Source of the DNA: an uncultured Bacillota bacterium
GTDB lineage: Bacteria > Bacillota > Dehalobacteriia > UBA7702
Length of the DNA stretch: 64,000 bases
NCBI GenBank assembly: GCA_934702375.1
Contig: CAKUYE010000006.1
Location: forward strand, 46,387 to 110,386
Direction of reading: 5' to 3'
Within the stretch, counting starts at the first letter, position 1. The number at the start of each line of letters is the position of its first letter. The position numbers and the translations under genes were made by a program. Of the stretch, positions 1 to 7,491 are shown one piece after another. Below the pieces are notes generated by a model. That model saw nothing but the letters and a program-made list of their open reading frames with translations. It was not told where the DNA came from and did no database searches.

Positions 1-1
1 T

Positions 2-412
2 ACTTCTTACTGCCTTTCCCACTATGAGGAGTTGCTCAGGAACCGTGATGCATTTTTTGCGGCCTGTGATGCCGGTGTGAAATTTGATATTGGGTATTAT
101 TACTATGGAGGAGGATATCAGAGTGGTCCTAGTGATAATTATCTTTATCGTATTATCGGGGCTGATGGAGCCGTTTATCTTTCCATTGAAGATGTTCGTG
201 CTCGTAATCGTGAGGCGAATATAAAAATTTGGATTTTCTTTGCTCTCTGTCTGGTCATTGTGGTGGCTTGTGTCATGTTCTCTGTCTGTATTGGTCGTCA
301 TCCGGAGCGCTATCATCCTGATGTGGTGCGGATATTTTATCGCAAAGGAGAAATTTACCTGCCCGGAGAGCCGCGGGCAAAGCAGAAAAAGCGAAGAAAG
401 AAACGAAAGTAG
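2..412 (+). CDS. Partial hypothetical membrane protein
   Basis: The reading frame is open to the left edge, so the true start lies outside the window. The visible 136 residues have a Tyr/Gly-rich stretch (YYYYGGGY), then one clear transmembrane segment (about IWIFFALCLVIVVACVMF), and end in a very basic tail (KQKKRRKKRK) that would lie in the cytoplasm by the positive-inside rule. It stops with TAG at 410-412. I do not recognise the family. A hairpin at 458-484 may end its transcript. Confidence 0.5.
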   Translation, partial: TSYCLSHYEELLRNRDAFFAACDAGVKFDIGYYYYGGGYQSGPSDNYLYRIIGADGAVYLSIEDVRARNREANIKIWIFFALCLVIVVACVMFSVCIGRHPERYHPDVVRIFYRKGEIYLPGEPRAKQKKRRKKRK

Positions 413-428
413 CATTGTCCGGGGTCTC

Positions 429-457
429 TTGACGAAATCGGAATATGGATATATAAT
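429..457 (+). promoter_or_regulatory. Sigma-A type promoter of the radical SAM/TetR operon
   Basis: TTGACG (429-434), a 17-nt spacer and a perfect TATAAT (452-457). The predicted start of transcription near 464 falls inside the palindrome at 458-479. Confidence 0.7.
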
Positions 458-484
458 ATAGCTAGCGATTGCTAGCTATTTTTT
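458..484. promoter_or_regulatory. Palindrome: candidate TetR operator and/or terminator
   Basis: ATAGCTAGC-gatt-GCTAGCTAT is a perfect 9-bp inverted repeat followed by a T run. It abuts the -10 box of the promoter for the radical SAM/TetR operon, a usual place for a TetR-family operator. With its T run it could equally be the terminator of the upstream partial gene; the two roles are compatible. Confidence 0.55.
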
Positions 485-508
485 ATAGATTTGTTTGGAT
501 GTGGTTTT

Positions 509-1606
509 ATGAGTTTTGATTTAGAGCTTTATTTGAATCGAGGGGTGCGCCGTTTGGTGCGGGAGATTTCTCTGGCTGCGGTAAAACATCCCTTTTTGGC
601 GGCATACATGACGCGGTTTGCCATGACTGCGAAGGCGGCGGAGCGAAAGAGAGCTGAGGCCGCCGCCGGAGGGGAGCATATTCCCGCCTTCCTTATTGCC
701 AGCATTACGACCCGGTGCAACCTCCACTGCAAGGGTTGCTATGCCCGGTCGAACCGGGATTGTACCGACGAGGCGGTGGAAGAGAAGTCTCTTCTTTCCG
801 TTTCTGAGTGGGATGGGATTTTTACCGAAGCGGAATCTTTGGGGATTGTGTTTATCTTCCTTGCCGGAGGGGAGCCCTTTGTCCGTCGGGATCTCCTGGC
901 GGTGGCTGCTGCCCACAAAGGGATTCTTTTCCCTGTCTTTACCAACGGCACTATGTTTGATGCCGCAGCCATGGCTTTACTGGCACAGCATCCCAATCTT
1001 GTGCCGGTGCTGAGTATCGAGGGGGATCGCAAAATCACCGATGCCCGCCGAGGCAAGGGAACTTACGATAAGCTCACCGCTGCCATGGCGGCGTTGAAAA
1101 AGCAGGGGCAGATTTTCGGTTGCTCGGTGACGGTGCAAAAGGATAATCTCAAAACGGTTCTCGGCAATGCCTTTGTTTCTTCCGTGGCGAGATCCGGCGC
1201 CAAAGCGATCCTCTATGTGGAGTATGTGCCGGTGGATGGCAGCAGTACCGACCTTGCTCCCGGAGATCCGGAACGGAAATACCTGGCGGCACGATTGGCA
1301 GCCCTGCGCAAGGCCTATCCAAAGCTGGTGTTCATTGCCTTTCCCGGTGATGAGCAGGCTCTGGGAGGCTGCCTTGCCGCCGGCCGCGGATTTTTTCATA
1401 TCAATCCCTACGGTGCTGCGGAGCCTTGCCCCTTTTCGCCTCATTCCGATCGTTCTCTCAAGGAGGTTTCTTTGCGGGAAGCTCTGGCTTCTCCTCTTTT
1501 CCAAAAGCTTCGTTCCTGGGATGCTTTGGCGGAAAGTCATGTCGGCGGCTGTACCTTATTTCACCAAGAAGGGAAGATAAAGGCATTTCTGGAGGAAGAA
1601 AAATGA
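509..1606 (+). CDS. Radical SAM protein with C-terminal SPASM-like cysteines
   Basis: 365 residues from the ATG at 509; an in-frame TTG lies at 491 but has no better ribosome site. The iron-sulfur cluster motif CxxxCxxC is present as TRCNLHCKGCYA, followed by the glycine motif AGGEPF typical of AdoMet radical enzymes. Near the C-terminus three cysteines (GGCLAAGRGFF, AEPCPFSP and VGGCTL) suggest an auxiliary cluster as in SPASM/twitch proteins. The substrate is unknown. The stop overlaps the start of the TetR gene (ATGA), so the two are translationally coupled and the regulator probably controls this enzyme. Confidence 0.85.
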   Translation: MSFDLELYLNRGVRRLVREISLAAVKHPFLAAYMTRFAMTAKAAERKRAEAAAGGEHIPAFLIASITTRCNLHCKGCYARSNRDCTDEAVEEKSLLSVSEWDGIFTEAESLGIVFIFLAGGEPFVRRDLLAVAAAHKGILFPVFTNGTMFDAAAMALLAQHPNLVPVLSIEGDRKITDARRGKGTYDKLTAAMAALKKQGQIFGCSVTVQKDNLKTVLGNAFVSSVARSGAKAILYVEYVPVDGSSTDLAPGDPERKYLAARLAALRKAYPKLVFIAFPGDEQALGGCLAAGRGFFHINPYGAAEPCPFSPHSDRSLKEVSLREALASPLFQKLRSWDALAESHVGGCTLFHQEGKIKAFLEEEK

Positions 1607-2223
1607 CCACAAAGGAACGGATCCTGGAGGAGGCTCTGACCCTCTTTTCCCGACAGGGGTATAAGGCTACGGGAGTGCGGCAGATCGCCGCAGCGGTAGG
1701 GATTCGGGATGCTTCTCTCTACAAGCATTTTAAAAGTAAGGAAGATATCTTTCGGGGGATCATGGCTTTGATCGAGGAGCATATTGGCGGCTTTTCCCCG
1801 GAGCTGGGATTACCTCGGTGGGAAGGGGAATCCTTGGACGCCGATACAGAGTCTTTGGTGCATTTGGATTTAGAAACGATGAAGGCCATTTCCCGAAAAG
1901 CCTTTCTCTTTTATCTTACCGATCCCTATCTTTCCCGATTCCGAAGGCTGGCGCATCTGGAGCGGTATCGGGAGCCGGAGATCTATCGGCGGTATTATAA
2001 GCTGTTTATGGAGGATGCCGTTTCCTATCTGCCCCGGCTCTTTGAAGTACTGATGAAACGCGGCACCTTCCGGCAGGGGGATCCCCGGGGGGCAGCTCTG
2101 CATTACTATGCCCCTATCTATTTCTTGCTGGATCAATACGAAGGCTGTGAAGAACGGGCCGAAGAAGCCGCGGCGATCCTAGATCAGCAAATCGAGGCCT
2201 TTTACAGCCTTTATCACCAATAA
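1603..2223 (+). CDS. TetR/AcrR family transcriptional regulator
   Basis: 206 residues. The N-terminal helix-turn-helix is classic for the family (MTTKERILEEALTLF, then GVRQIAAAVGIRDASLYKHF); the remainder is an unassigned ligand-binding domain. The start is fixed by GGAGG at 1591 and by the ATGA overlap with the radical SAM gene. It probably autoregulates the operon through the palindrome at 458-479. The effector cannot be read from the sequence. Confidence 0.9.
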   Translation: MTTKERILEEALTLFSRQGYKATGVRQIAAAVGIRDASLYKHFKSKEDIFRGIMALIEEHIGGFSPELGLPRWEGESLDADTESLVHLDLETMKAISRKAFLFYLTDPYLSRFRRLAHLERYREPEIYRRYYKLFMEDAVSYLPRLFEVLMKRGTFRQGDPRGAALHYYAPIYFLLDQYEGCEERAEEAAAILDQQIEAFYSLYHQ

Positions 2224-2228
2224 AAAAT

Positions 2229-2278
2229 ACCGGGGCGTTGCTCAACGATGTACGTGGGCAATGCTCCGGTGTTTTTTT
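2229..2278 (+). terminator. Rho-independent terminator after the TetR gene
   Basis: Arms ACCGGGGCGTTGC and GCAATGCTCCGGT (two G-U pairs) followed by seven T. It lies between convergent genes. Confidence 0.8.
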
Positions 2279-2283
2279 ACTTC

Positions 2284-2580
2284 TTATTTATGTTGTTTGT
2301 TTCGTTTGGGATTTTTGGGAAACCAGCCTTTTTCGACTCGTTTTTCCTGTTCAAAAAGCTCTTTGATGCTCCACAGGCTGCCGCCGCCGGCTACTGCGCA
2401 TATGGTTGCCGCCATATCGTTTTGCAGCAGCAGGGAAAGGGCCAGCATGCCGATGCCTGCAATGGCAAAGAAGGGCCATATTTTTTTGGAAAACCAGTAT
2501 TCGCCCTTGATCACCAGAGGATGATAAAGGCCGATGATGAGAAAGGTTAGTACCCCGATGATGATGCCGTTGAAATTCAT
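2284..2580 (-). CDS. DUF4491 family membrane protein
   Basis: 98 residues matching the DUF4491 pattern as I know it: N-terminal MNFNGIIIGVLTFLIIGLYHP, a central hydrophobic pair of segments, and the C-terminal SIKELFEQEKRVEKGWFPKNP. Two to three membrane spans are likely. It starts 3 nt after the stop of the DtxR-type regulator, so the two form one minus-strand operon. Its function is not known; the position beside the iron-uptake operon is suggestive only. Confidence 0.8.
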   Translation of the reverse strand: MNFNGIIIGVLTFLIIGLYHPLVIKGEYWFSKKIWPFFAIAGIGMLALSLLLQNDMAATICAVAGGGSLWSIKELFEQEKRVEKGWFPKNPKRNKQHK

Positions 2581-2583
2581 GAC

Positions 2584-2970
2584 TTATTCTTTGGTTTCTT
2601 CTGCCACATTTTGTTCGGCATGGCTGCAGATGGCGTGAAAAGATTCTTCGCTGAGGTCGTGTTCGATCTTACAGGCATCCTCTTCGGCAACGATGGGGTC
2701 TACGCCTAGTTGGATCAGGAATTTGGTGAGAGTCTTGTGACGGTGGTATACCTTTTGGGCAATGGCCATGCCGCTTTCGGTCAAAGTGATTTGCCCGTAT
2801 TTCGACATTTCAATATAGCCGTTTTCCTTCAGATTTTTCGCTGCCACACTTACGCTGGGTTTGCTTACTCCCAAATGAACGGCGATATCAATGGAGCGGA
2901 TATAGCCTTTCTCTTCCTGGAGCATCAGCATGGTTTCGAGATAGTCTTCTGCTGATTGTTGGATCTTCAT
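2584..2970 (-). CDS. DtxR/MntR-family metal-dependent repressor
   Basis: 128 residues from the ATG at 2970, chosen for GGAGG 8 nt upstream; a longer in-frame start at 3030 lacks one. The N-terminal winged helix is readable (AEDYLETMLMLQEEKGYIRSIDIA, then VSKPSVSVAAKNL), followed by the DtxR dimerisation/metal region with typical residues (HRHKTL, EEDACKIEHDLSEESF). It lacks the SH3-like third domain, as in MntR-size proteins. It is divergent from feoA and probably binds the GTTAGTT/AACTAAC palindromes at 3061-3080 and 3655-3670 to repress ferrous-iron uptake when metal is plentiful. Confidence 0.88.
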   Translation of the reverse strand: MKIQQSAEDYLETMLMLQEEKGYIRSIDIAVHLGVSKPSVSVAAKNLKENGYIEMSKYGQITLTESGMAIAQKVYHRHKTLTKFLIQLGVDPIVAEEDACKIEHDLSEESFHAICSHAEQNVAEETKE

Positions 2971-3048
2971 GTTGTTTTTTCCTCCGGGTGTGATACTAAT
3001 AATGTTAGCATAATTTCGCTTGAATTTCAAGAAAACAAAAAAACAACC

Positions 3049-3101
3049 TTGACATTTTGAGTTAGTTCTGATAAACTAACTCTACAGTTAGCGGAAGCTA
3101 A
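3049..3101 (+). promoter_or_regulatory. feo promoter with overlapping operators
   Basis: TTGACA (3049-3054), 17-nt spacer, TAAACT (3072-3077). A perfect 7-bp inverted repeat GTTAGTT-N6-AACTAAC (3061-3080) covers the spacer and -10, and TTAGC-ggaa-GCTAA (3088-3101) follows near the transcription start. The placement is ideal for repression by the divergent DtxR-type protein. Confidence 0.75.
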
Positions 3102-3132
3102 TTCTATTTTGATGGAAGAGGATGTGATTATT

Positions 3133-3342
3133 ATGCCGCTTACAATGGCAAACCCCGGTGAGGTTAACACCATTCGCAAAGTCGGAGGCAGTGCTGCCGT
3201 GCGAAAACACCTGGAGCATCTTGGATTTGTTGCCGGCAGTGACATTACGGTCGTTTCCGCTTTGAACGGGAATCTGATCGTAAATGTAAAGGAAACCCGC
3301 GTTGCCATCAGCCGGGAAATGGCCGGCAAAATACTGATTTAG
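3133..3342 (+). CDS. feoA: FeoA domain protein (first copy)
   Basis: 69 residues from ATG 3133, chosen because the FeoA fold begins here (MPLTMANPGEVNTIRKVGG) and GAGG lies 11 nt upstream; an ATG at 3112 is an alternative. FeoA is a small SH3-like cytosolic protein that acts with the FeoB G-domain in ferrous-iron import. The hydrophobic core pattern HLEHLGFVAGSDITVVSALNGNLIVNV is typical. First gene of feoA-feoA-feoB. It ends in TAG. Confidence 0.88.
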   Translation: MPLTMANPGEVNTIRKVGGSAAVRKHLEHLGFVAGSDITVVSALNGNLIVNVKETRVAISREMAGKILI

Positions 3343-3385
3343 CCTGAAAATTTTAATTAATTTTATTTTTTAGAGGAGTATAGAG

Positions 3386-3610
3386 ATGAAAACTTTGAAA
3401 GAAGTAAAAGTCGGTGAAACCGTAGTGGTGAAAAAGCTCCATGGCGAAGGCGGCGTGAAACGCCGCATTATGGATATGGGCATCACCAAGGGTGCTTCGA
3501 TCTACGTTCGCAAAGTGGCTCCCCTGGGAGATCCCTTTGAAGTAACCGTTCGCGGCTATGAGCTTTCTTTGCGTAAGGCCGACGCAGAAATGATCGAAGT
3601 GGCGGAATAA
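3386..3610 (+). CDS. feoA: FeoA domain protein (second copy)
   Basis: 74 residues, preceded by AGAGGAG. The family pattern is clear: L-x(3)-K-VGETVVVKKLHGEGGVKRRIMDMG, then PLGDPFEVTVRGYELSLRKADA. Two tandem feoA genes before feoB are common in Clostridia, and the two products may have separate roles. It lies 68 nt upstream of feoB, with an operator-like palindrome in between. Confidence 0.92.
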   Translation: MKTLKEVKVGETVVVKKLHGEGGVKRRIMDMGITKGASIYVRKVAPLGDPFEVTVRGYELSLRKADAEMIEVAE

Positions 3611-3654
3611 TCCCGAGCAAAAGGAACCGCGAAATTAAATTTTTTTAAATTCTT

Positions 3655-3670
3655 GTTAGTTGAAACTAAC
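3655..3670. promoter_or_regulatory. Second GTTAGTT/AACTAAC operator, before feoB
   Basis: GTTAGTT-ga-AACTAAC, a perfect palindrome with the same arms as the feoA operator but a 2-nt instead of a 6-nt centre. It sits 18 nt before the feoB start, which suggests separate metal control of feoB. Confidence 0.6.
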
Positions 3671-3687
3671 GTCAGGAGATGAATTCA

Positions 3688-6177
3688 ATGAGTAACAAAG
3701 TTCGCGTTGCTTTAGCCGGGAACCCCAACTGCGGTAAAACAACGCTGTTTAACGCCCTGACCGGGTCCAATCAGTTCGTTGGGAACTGGCCCGGCGTCAC
3801 TGTTGAAAAAAAGGAAGGGAAGTATAAGGGCAACCACGATGTTCTTATCATGGACCTTCCCGGGATCTACTCTCTTTCCCCTTATACCTTGGAAGAAGTT
3901 GTTGCCCGAAATTATTTGATCGAAGAACGTCCCGATGTTATACTTAATATCATCGACGGTACAAACCTCGAACGTAACCTGTATCTTACCACTCAGCTTA
4001 TCGAGTTGGGAATCCCCGTTGTGATTGCCGTCAACATGATGGATATTGTTCGCAAAAATGGGGACCATATGGATACCAAAGCACTTGCAAAGAAATTGCA
4101 GTGCCCTGTTTATGAAATCTCGGCATTGAAAGGTACCGGCATTAAAGAAGTTGTGGATGCAGCTGTGGCCGCTGCGGAAAAGGGCGAACCCATCCCTCCC
4201 CACACCTTCTGCGGGCCGGTGGAACATGCCCTTGCCCATATTGAAGAAGCCGTTGTTCACGATATGCCCCCTGCTCAGCAGCGCTGGTATGCCATTAAGA
4301 TCTTTGAACGCGACGAAAAAGTCCTCTCCAAACTTACCATTGACCAAAAGGTTTTGGCCCATGTGGAACAGGATATCGTTGCCGCCGAAGAAGAAATGGA
4401 CGACGATTCCGAAAGCATTATCACCAACGAACGCTACATTTATATCGGCTCTCTGTTAAGAGGCTGCTATAAGAAAAAGGATGCCGGTAAACAATCCACT
4501 TCCGATAAGATCGACCGCGTTGTTACAAACCGTTGGCTCGGCTTGCCCATCTTTGTTGTTGTAATGTTCCTTGTTTACTACATTTCCATGGTTACCGTTG
4601 GTTCCGCCGCTACGGACTGGGCCAATGACGGTCTCTTTGGGGATGGCTGGCACCTCTTCGGTTATGGTTCTGCCGCTTATGGCGAAGCCGATGAAGCTTA
4701 CGCTGAAGCTGCTCAGACCGTTGACGCTTTCCTCGCTGTAGATGCCGAAGGCGCTGCCGATGCTGCCGATGCCATCGATGAAGAATCCGATGCCTATGAT
4801 CCTCAGGCTGCCGGTACGCTTTTGACCGACTATGCCAAAAACTTTGATGCCACCGATGAAGCTTCCATCGATGTTGAAAATGAAGAAGACCTTTCCACGG
4901 AAACCGTGACTTATACCGGTAAAGATCTTACCGCAGCCATTAAAACCATGGAAAGCTATGACTTTGCCGCTCCCGATCCTGCCGACTACGGCATTTGGGT
5001 TCCCGGCATCCCCGCTTTAATTGAAAGTGCTTTTGCCAAAGCAGCTCCCGCTGCCTGGCTTGAAGGCTTGATCCTTGATGGGATTGTCGCCGGGGTCGGT
5101 GCCGTTCTCGGTTTCGTTCCCCAGATGCTCGTTCTCTTCCTGCTCCTTGCTTTCCTGGAATCCTGCGGCTACATGGCTCGTATTGCCTTCGTTCTCGACC
5201 GTATCTTCCGTAAATTTGGGCTCTCCGGGAAATCCTTTATCCCGATCCTTATCGGCACCGGCTGCGGCGTCCCCGGGATCATGGCCTCCAGAACCATTGA
5301 AAACGAACGCGACCGTCGTATGACGATCATGACCACAACCTTTATCCCCTGCGGTGCAAAAACACCCTTTATCGCAATGATCGCCGGTGCGATCTTTGGC
5401 GGCTCCGCTTGGGTTGCTACCTCTGCTTACTTCCTCGGCATGGCTGCCATCATCCTTTCCGGTATCATGCTGAAAAAGACCAAAGGGTTTGCCGGTGAAG
5501 TTGCTCCCTTCGTTATGGAACTTCCCGCTTACCATATGCCTACCGTCGGCAACGTATTGCGCTCCATGTGGGAACGCGGCTGGTCCTTTATTAAAAAGGC
5601 CGGTACCATCATTCTGCTTTCCACCATCTTCGTATGGTTCACCTCCTACTTTGGCTTTGTGGACGGCACCTTCCGGATGCTCTCCGATGAAGAAATCAGC
5701 AACTCCCTGCTAGCGGTCATCGGTAACGGCTTATCCTGGATCTTTGCTCCTCTCGGCTGGGGCAATTGGCAGGCTGCTGTTGCTTCCATCACCGGTCTTG
5801 TGGCAAAAGAAAACATCGTTGGCACCATGGGCATCCTCTTTGGCGGTGCCGGTGCTGCCTATAGCAACATTGCCGCAGCCTTCACTCCTCTCAGTGGTTA
5901 TTCCTTCCTTGCTTTCAACCTTCTCTGCGCTCCCTGCTTCGCTGCAATGGGTGCCATTAAGAGAGAAATGAACAATATTAAATGGTTCTGGGCTGCCATC
6001 GGCTATCAGTGCGGTTTCGCTTATGTCGTTGCCCTCATCATTTACCAGGTTGGCTCTCTCTTTGCCGGTAATGTCAATATCATTGGTCTTATCGTAGCCT
6101 TGGTTCTGGTTGCCGCTATGATTTACCAGCTGGTAAGACCTTACCGCGAAGGCGGTATTGCCAAAAATAAAGCCTGA
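3688..6177 (+). CDS. feoB: Ferrous iron transporter FeoB
   Basis: 829 residues from ATG 3688 (AGGAG 9 nt upstream; ATG 3679 overlaps the Shine-Dalgarno). It imports Fe2+ across the cytoplasmic membrane. N-terminal G-domain: G1 GNPNCGKTT (11-19), G3 DLPG near 56, G4 NMMD near 117. A helical GDI-like region follows, then the membrane core beginning near residue 281 (GLPIFVVVMFLVYYISMV), with the Gate motif regions (GFVPQMLVLFLLLAFLESCGYMARIAF; IPILIGTGCGVPGIMASR; IPCGAKTPFIAM). Unusual: about 115 extra residues, rich in Asp, Glu and Ala, lie between the first membrane span and the conserved core (about 325-440). The next gene encodes the FeoB-associated Cys-rich peptide. Confidence 0.96.
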   Translation: MSNKVRVALAGNPNCGKTTLFNALTGSNQFVGNWPGVTVEKKEGKYKGNHDVLIMDLPGIYSLSPYTLEEVVARNYLIEERPDVILNIIDGTNLERNLYLTTQLIELGIPVVIAVNMMDIVRKNGDHMDTKALAKKLQCPVYEISALKGTGIKEVVDAAVAAAEKGEPIPPHTFCGPVEHALAHIEEAVVHDMPPAQQRWYAIKIFERDEKVLSKLTIDQKVLAHVEQDIVAAEEEMDDDSESIITNERYIYIGSLLRGCYKKKDAGKQSTSDKIDRVVTNRWLGLPIFVVVMFLVYYISMVTVGSAATDWANDGLFGDGWHLFGYGSAAYGEADEAYAEAAQTVDAFLAVDAEGAADAADAIDEESDAYDPQAAGTLLTDYAKNFDATDEASIDVENEEDLSTETVTYTGKDLTAAIKTMESYDFAAPDPADYGIWVPGIPALIESAFAKAAPAAWLEGLILDGIVAGVGAVLGFVPQMLVLFLLLAFLESCGYMARIAFVLDRIFRKFGLSGKSFIPILIGTGCGVPGIMASRTIENERDRRMTIMTTTFIPCGAKTPFIAMIAGAIFGGSAWVATSAYFLGMAAIILSGIMLKKTKGFAGEVAPFVMELPAYHMPTVGNVLRSMWERGWSFIKKAGTIILLSTIFVWFTSYFGFVDGTFRMLSDEEISNSLLAVIGNGLSWIFAPLGWGNWQAAVASITGLVAKENIVGTMGILFGGAGAAYSNIAAAFTPLSGYSFLAFNLLCAPCFAAMGAIKREMNNIKWFWAAIGYQCGFAYVVALIIYQVGSLFAGNVNIIGLIVALVLVAAMIYQLVRPYREGGIAKNKA

Positions 6178-6233
6178 TCAAGGCTGTTTCCCATCACTTA
6201 ATTATTCGAAATTCAGAAAGGGGTTTTTGTCCT

Positions 6234-6416
6234 ATGGTTCAATGGTTTGCAGCAAATTTGTCTACGATTGTGATCGGTCTGATCCTTTTGGCGATCGTTG
6301 TCGCTATCGTTGTACATCTGGTTCGCATGAAGAAAAAAGGAAAATCGACCTGCGGCTGCGGTTGCAGCCACTGTGCCATGCAGGGCAAATGCCACTCTGA
6401 TCATACGCGGAATTAG
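6234..6416 (+). CDS. FeoB-associated Cys-rich membrane peptide
   Basis: 60 residues: one N-terminal membrane span (STIVIGLILLAIVVAIVVHLV), a basic patch (RMKKKGK) and a Cys-rich tail, TCGCGCSHCAMQGKCH, with five cysteines. This is the architecture of the small FeoB-associated proteins found next to feoB in Firmicutes. The cysteines may handle Fe2+ or a cluster; no mechanism is established that I know of. It ends in TAG, and the DUF3793 gene follows closely. Confidence 0.9.
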   Translation: MVQWFAANLSTIVIGLILLAIVVAIVVHLVRMKKKGKSTCGCGCSHCAMQGKCHSDHTRN

Positions 6417-6429
6417 GAGAAGAAAGGTT

Positions 6430-6993
6430 ATGTCCGAACAGCTTATTATCAAACATTGCTCCCCCACTCTGGCCGGCATGAAAACGGGGAATCTCTTCTC
6501 CTGTGCCTGTGAATCCCGGGAAGAGCTTTTTACCTCGGTTCGCCGGATCAACCGTAAGCTCGTCCCCCGGGGGCTGCGCGTTTTGCCTTTTGCAGTTTCT
6601 GCACAGCGCGCACTGGTTTATGTCTTTCGCCCCGATGCGCTGGAAGAGGATCTCTCCCGGGAGGACGCCATGATCCTCCTGAAAGAATGCGGCTACGATC
6701 AAACCGATATCAGCGGCTGCCTGAGAGAGCTGAAACGGCGTTTGGCCCTCAAACACGAAGAAGGCTTCCCCCACGAAGTCGGCCTGTTCCTAAGTTACCC
6801 TCCTGAAGATGTTCGCGGTTTTATCGAACATAAAGCCGCCAACAGTAAATGTGCCGGCTGCTGGAAAGTCTACGGTGATGAAGAAAAAGCCAAATGCCTT
6901 TTCACCGCTTATCGCAATTGCACCAAGTCCTACTGTCGTAGGTGGGATGATGGGGAGAGTATTGAAAATCTAGCCGTCTTGCGGACGCACTAA
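6430..6993 (+). CDS. DUF3793 family protein
   Basis: 187 residues from ATG 6430 (AGGAGAAGAAAGG upstream). Recognised from the pattern HCSPTLAGMKTGNLFSC, then LVPRGLRVLPF, ALVYVFRPDALEEDL and the signature FPHEVGLFLSYPPEDVRGFI, ending with GCWKVYGDEEKAKCLFTAYRNC. DUF3793 genes are often linked to feo operons and flavodoxins in anaerobic Firmicutes; the function is unknown. Conserved cysteines (CxxCWKVY) suggest metal or redox chemistry. The palindromic element at 6992-7095 starts inside its stop codon. Confidence 0.88.
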   Translation: MSEQLIIKHCSPTLAGMKTGNLFSCACESREELFTSVRRINRKLVPRGLRVLPFAVSAQRALVYVFRPDALEEDLSREDAMILLKECGYDQTDISGCLRELKRRLALKHEEGFPHEVGLFLSYPPEDVRGFIEHKAANSKCAGCWKVYGDEEKAKCLFTAYRNCTKSYCRRWDDGESIENLAVLRTH

Positions 6994-7095
6994 ACGCACA
7001 GAACTCGGCAAAATCGCCGATCGCCGACAATGGGCATACGTCTTAGTATAGCCCATTGCCGTCGCCCGGCGAGTTTTACCGAGTTCTGCACGTTT
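6992..7095. repeat. Module A palindromic element, divergent type 1
   Basis: 104 bp, near-perfect palindrome beginning AAACG and ending CGTTT. Left arm CAGAACTCGGCAAAA is mirrored by TTTTACCGAGTTCTG; centre ATACGTCTTAGTATA. Length, ends and centre match the other A elements of this window although the arm sequence differs. It begins within the stop codon of the DUF3793 gene and could act as a strong 3' hairpin. Confidence 0.75.
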
Positions 7096-7435
7096 ATTGC
7101 GCCCTTTTTGTTTGGATACTCCTTTTTTGTATGAATATGCGAAATTTGAATATTAATACATTGTTTCTTGGCGAAAAATCGAAAATGACCGTAGGAACGC
7201 AGGTCTTTTTGTCGAAAGCTGTCTTTTGCTTAAACACGTGCATAGGACGGCTTTTCCGTTATGTCGGCCCTTTTTTCGGTTATGACGAATTTTTTGTGGG
7301 GAGGGGGATAGTTTTGCTTCTGTTGCCGCGTTTAGCAGGTACTTTGTTTTTCGGTTTGTGATGTATGTTTTTTAAAAAAACTTGTTTTTCGGTTTTGGGA
7401 ATCAGGATAGCAGGGGCTTTTATTTTGGTATAAAT
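7096..7435. other. Intergenic stretch without recognisable gene
   Basis: AT-rich, T-rich on the plus strand. A possible 101-codon reading frame here has low-complexity, unconvincing sequence and no ribosome site, so I do not call it. No hairpin with a T run was seen. Confidence 0.5.
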
Positions 7436-7465
7436 TTGACTTTTTGTCCCGGGGTATGGTATAGT
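7436..7465 (+). promoter_or_regulatory. Promoter of the YabE-like gene
   Basis: TTGACT (7436-7441), 18-nt spacer, TATAGT (7460-7465), 27 nt before the start codon, with AGGAGG at 7481. Confidence 0.65.
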
Positions 7466-7491
7466 GTATTCATTGTTGGAAGGAGGTGTCT

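Noticed and set aside
7056..7361. A 101-codon frame after the first palindromic element.
   Set aside because: Starts inside the palindrome, has no ribosome site and no recognisable pattern.
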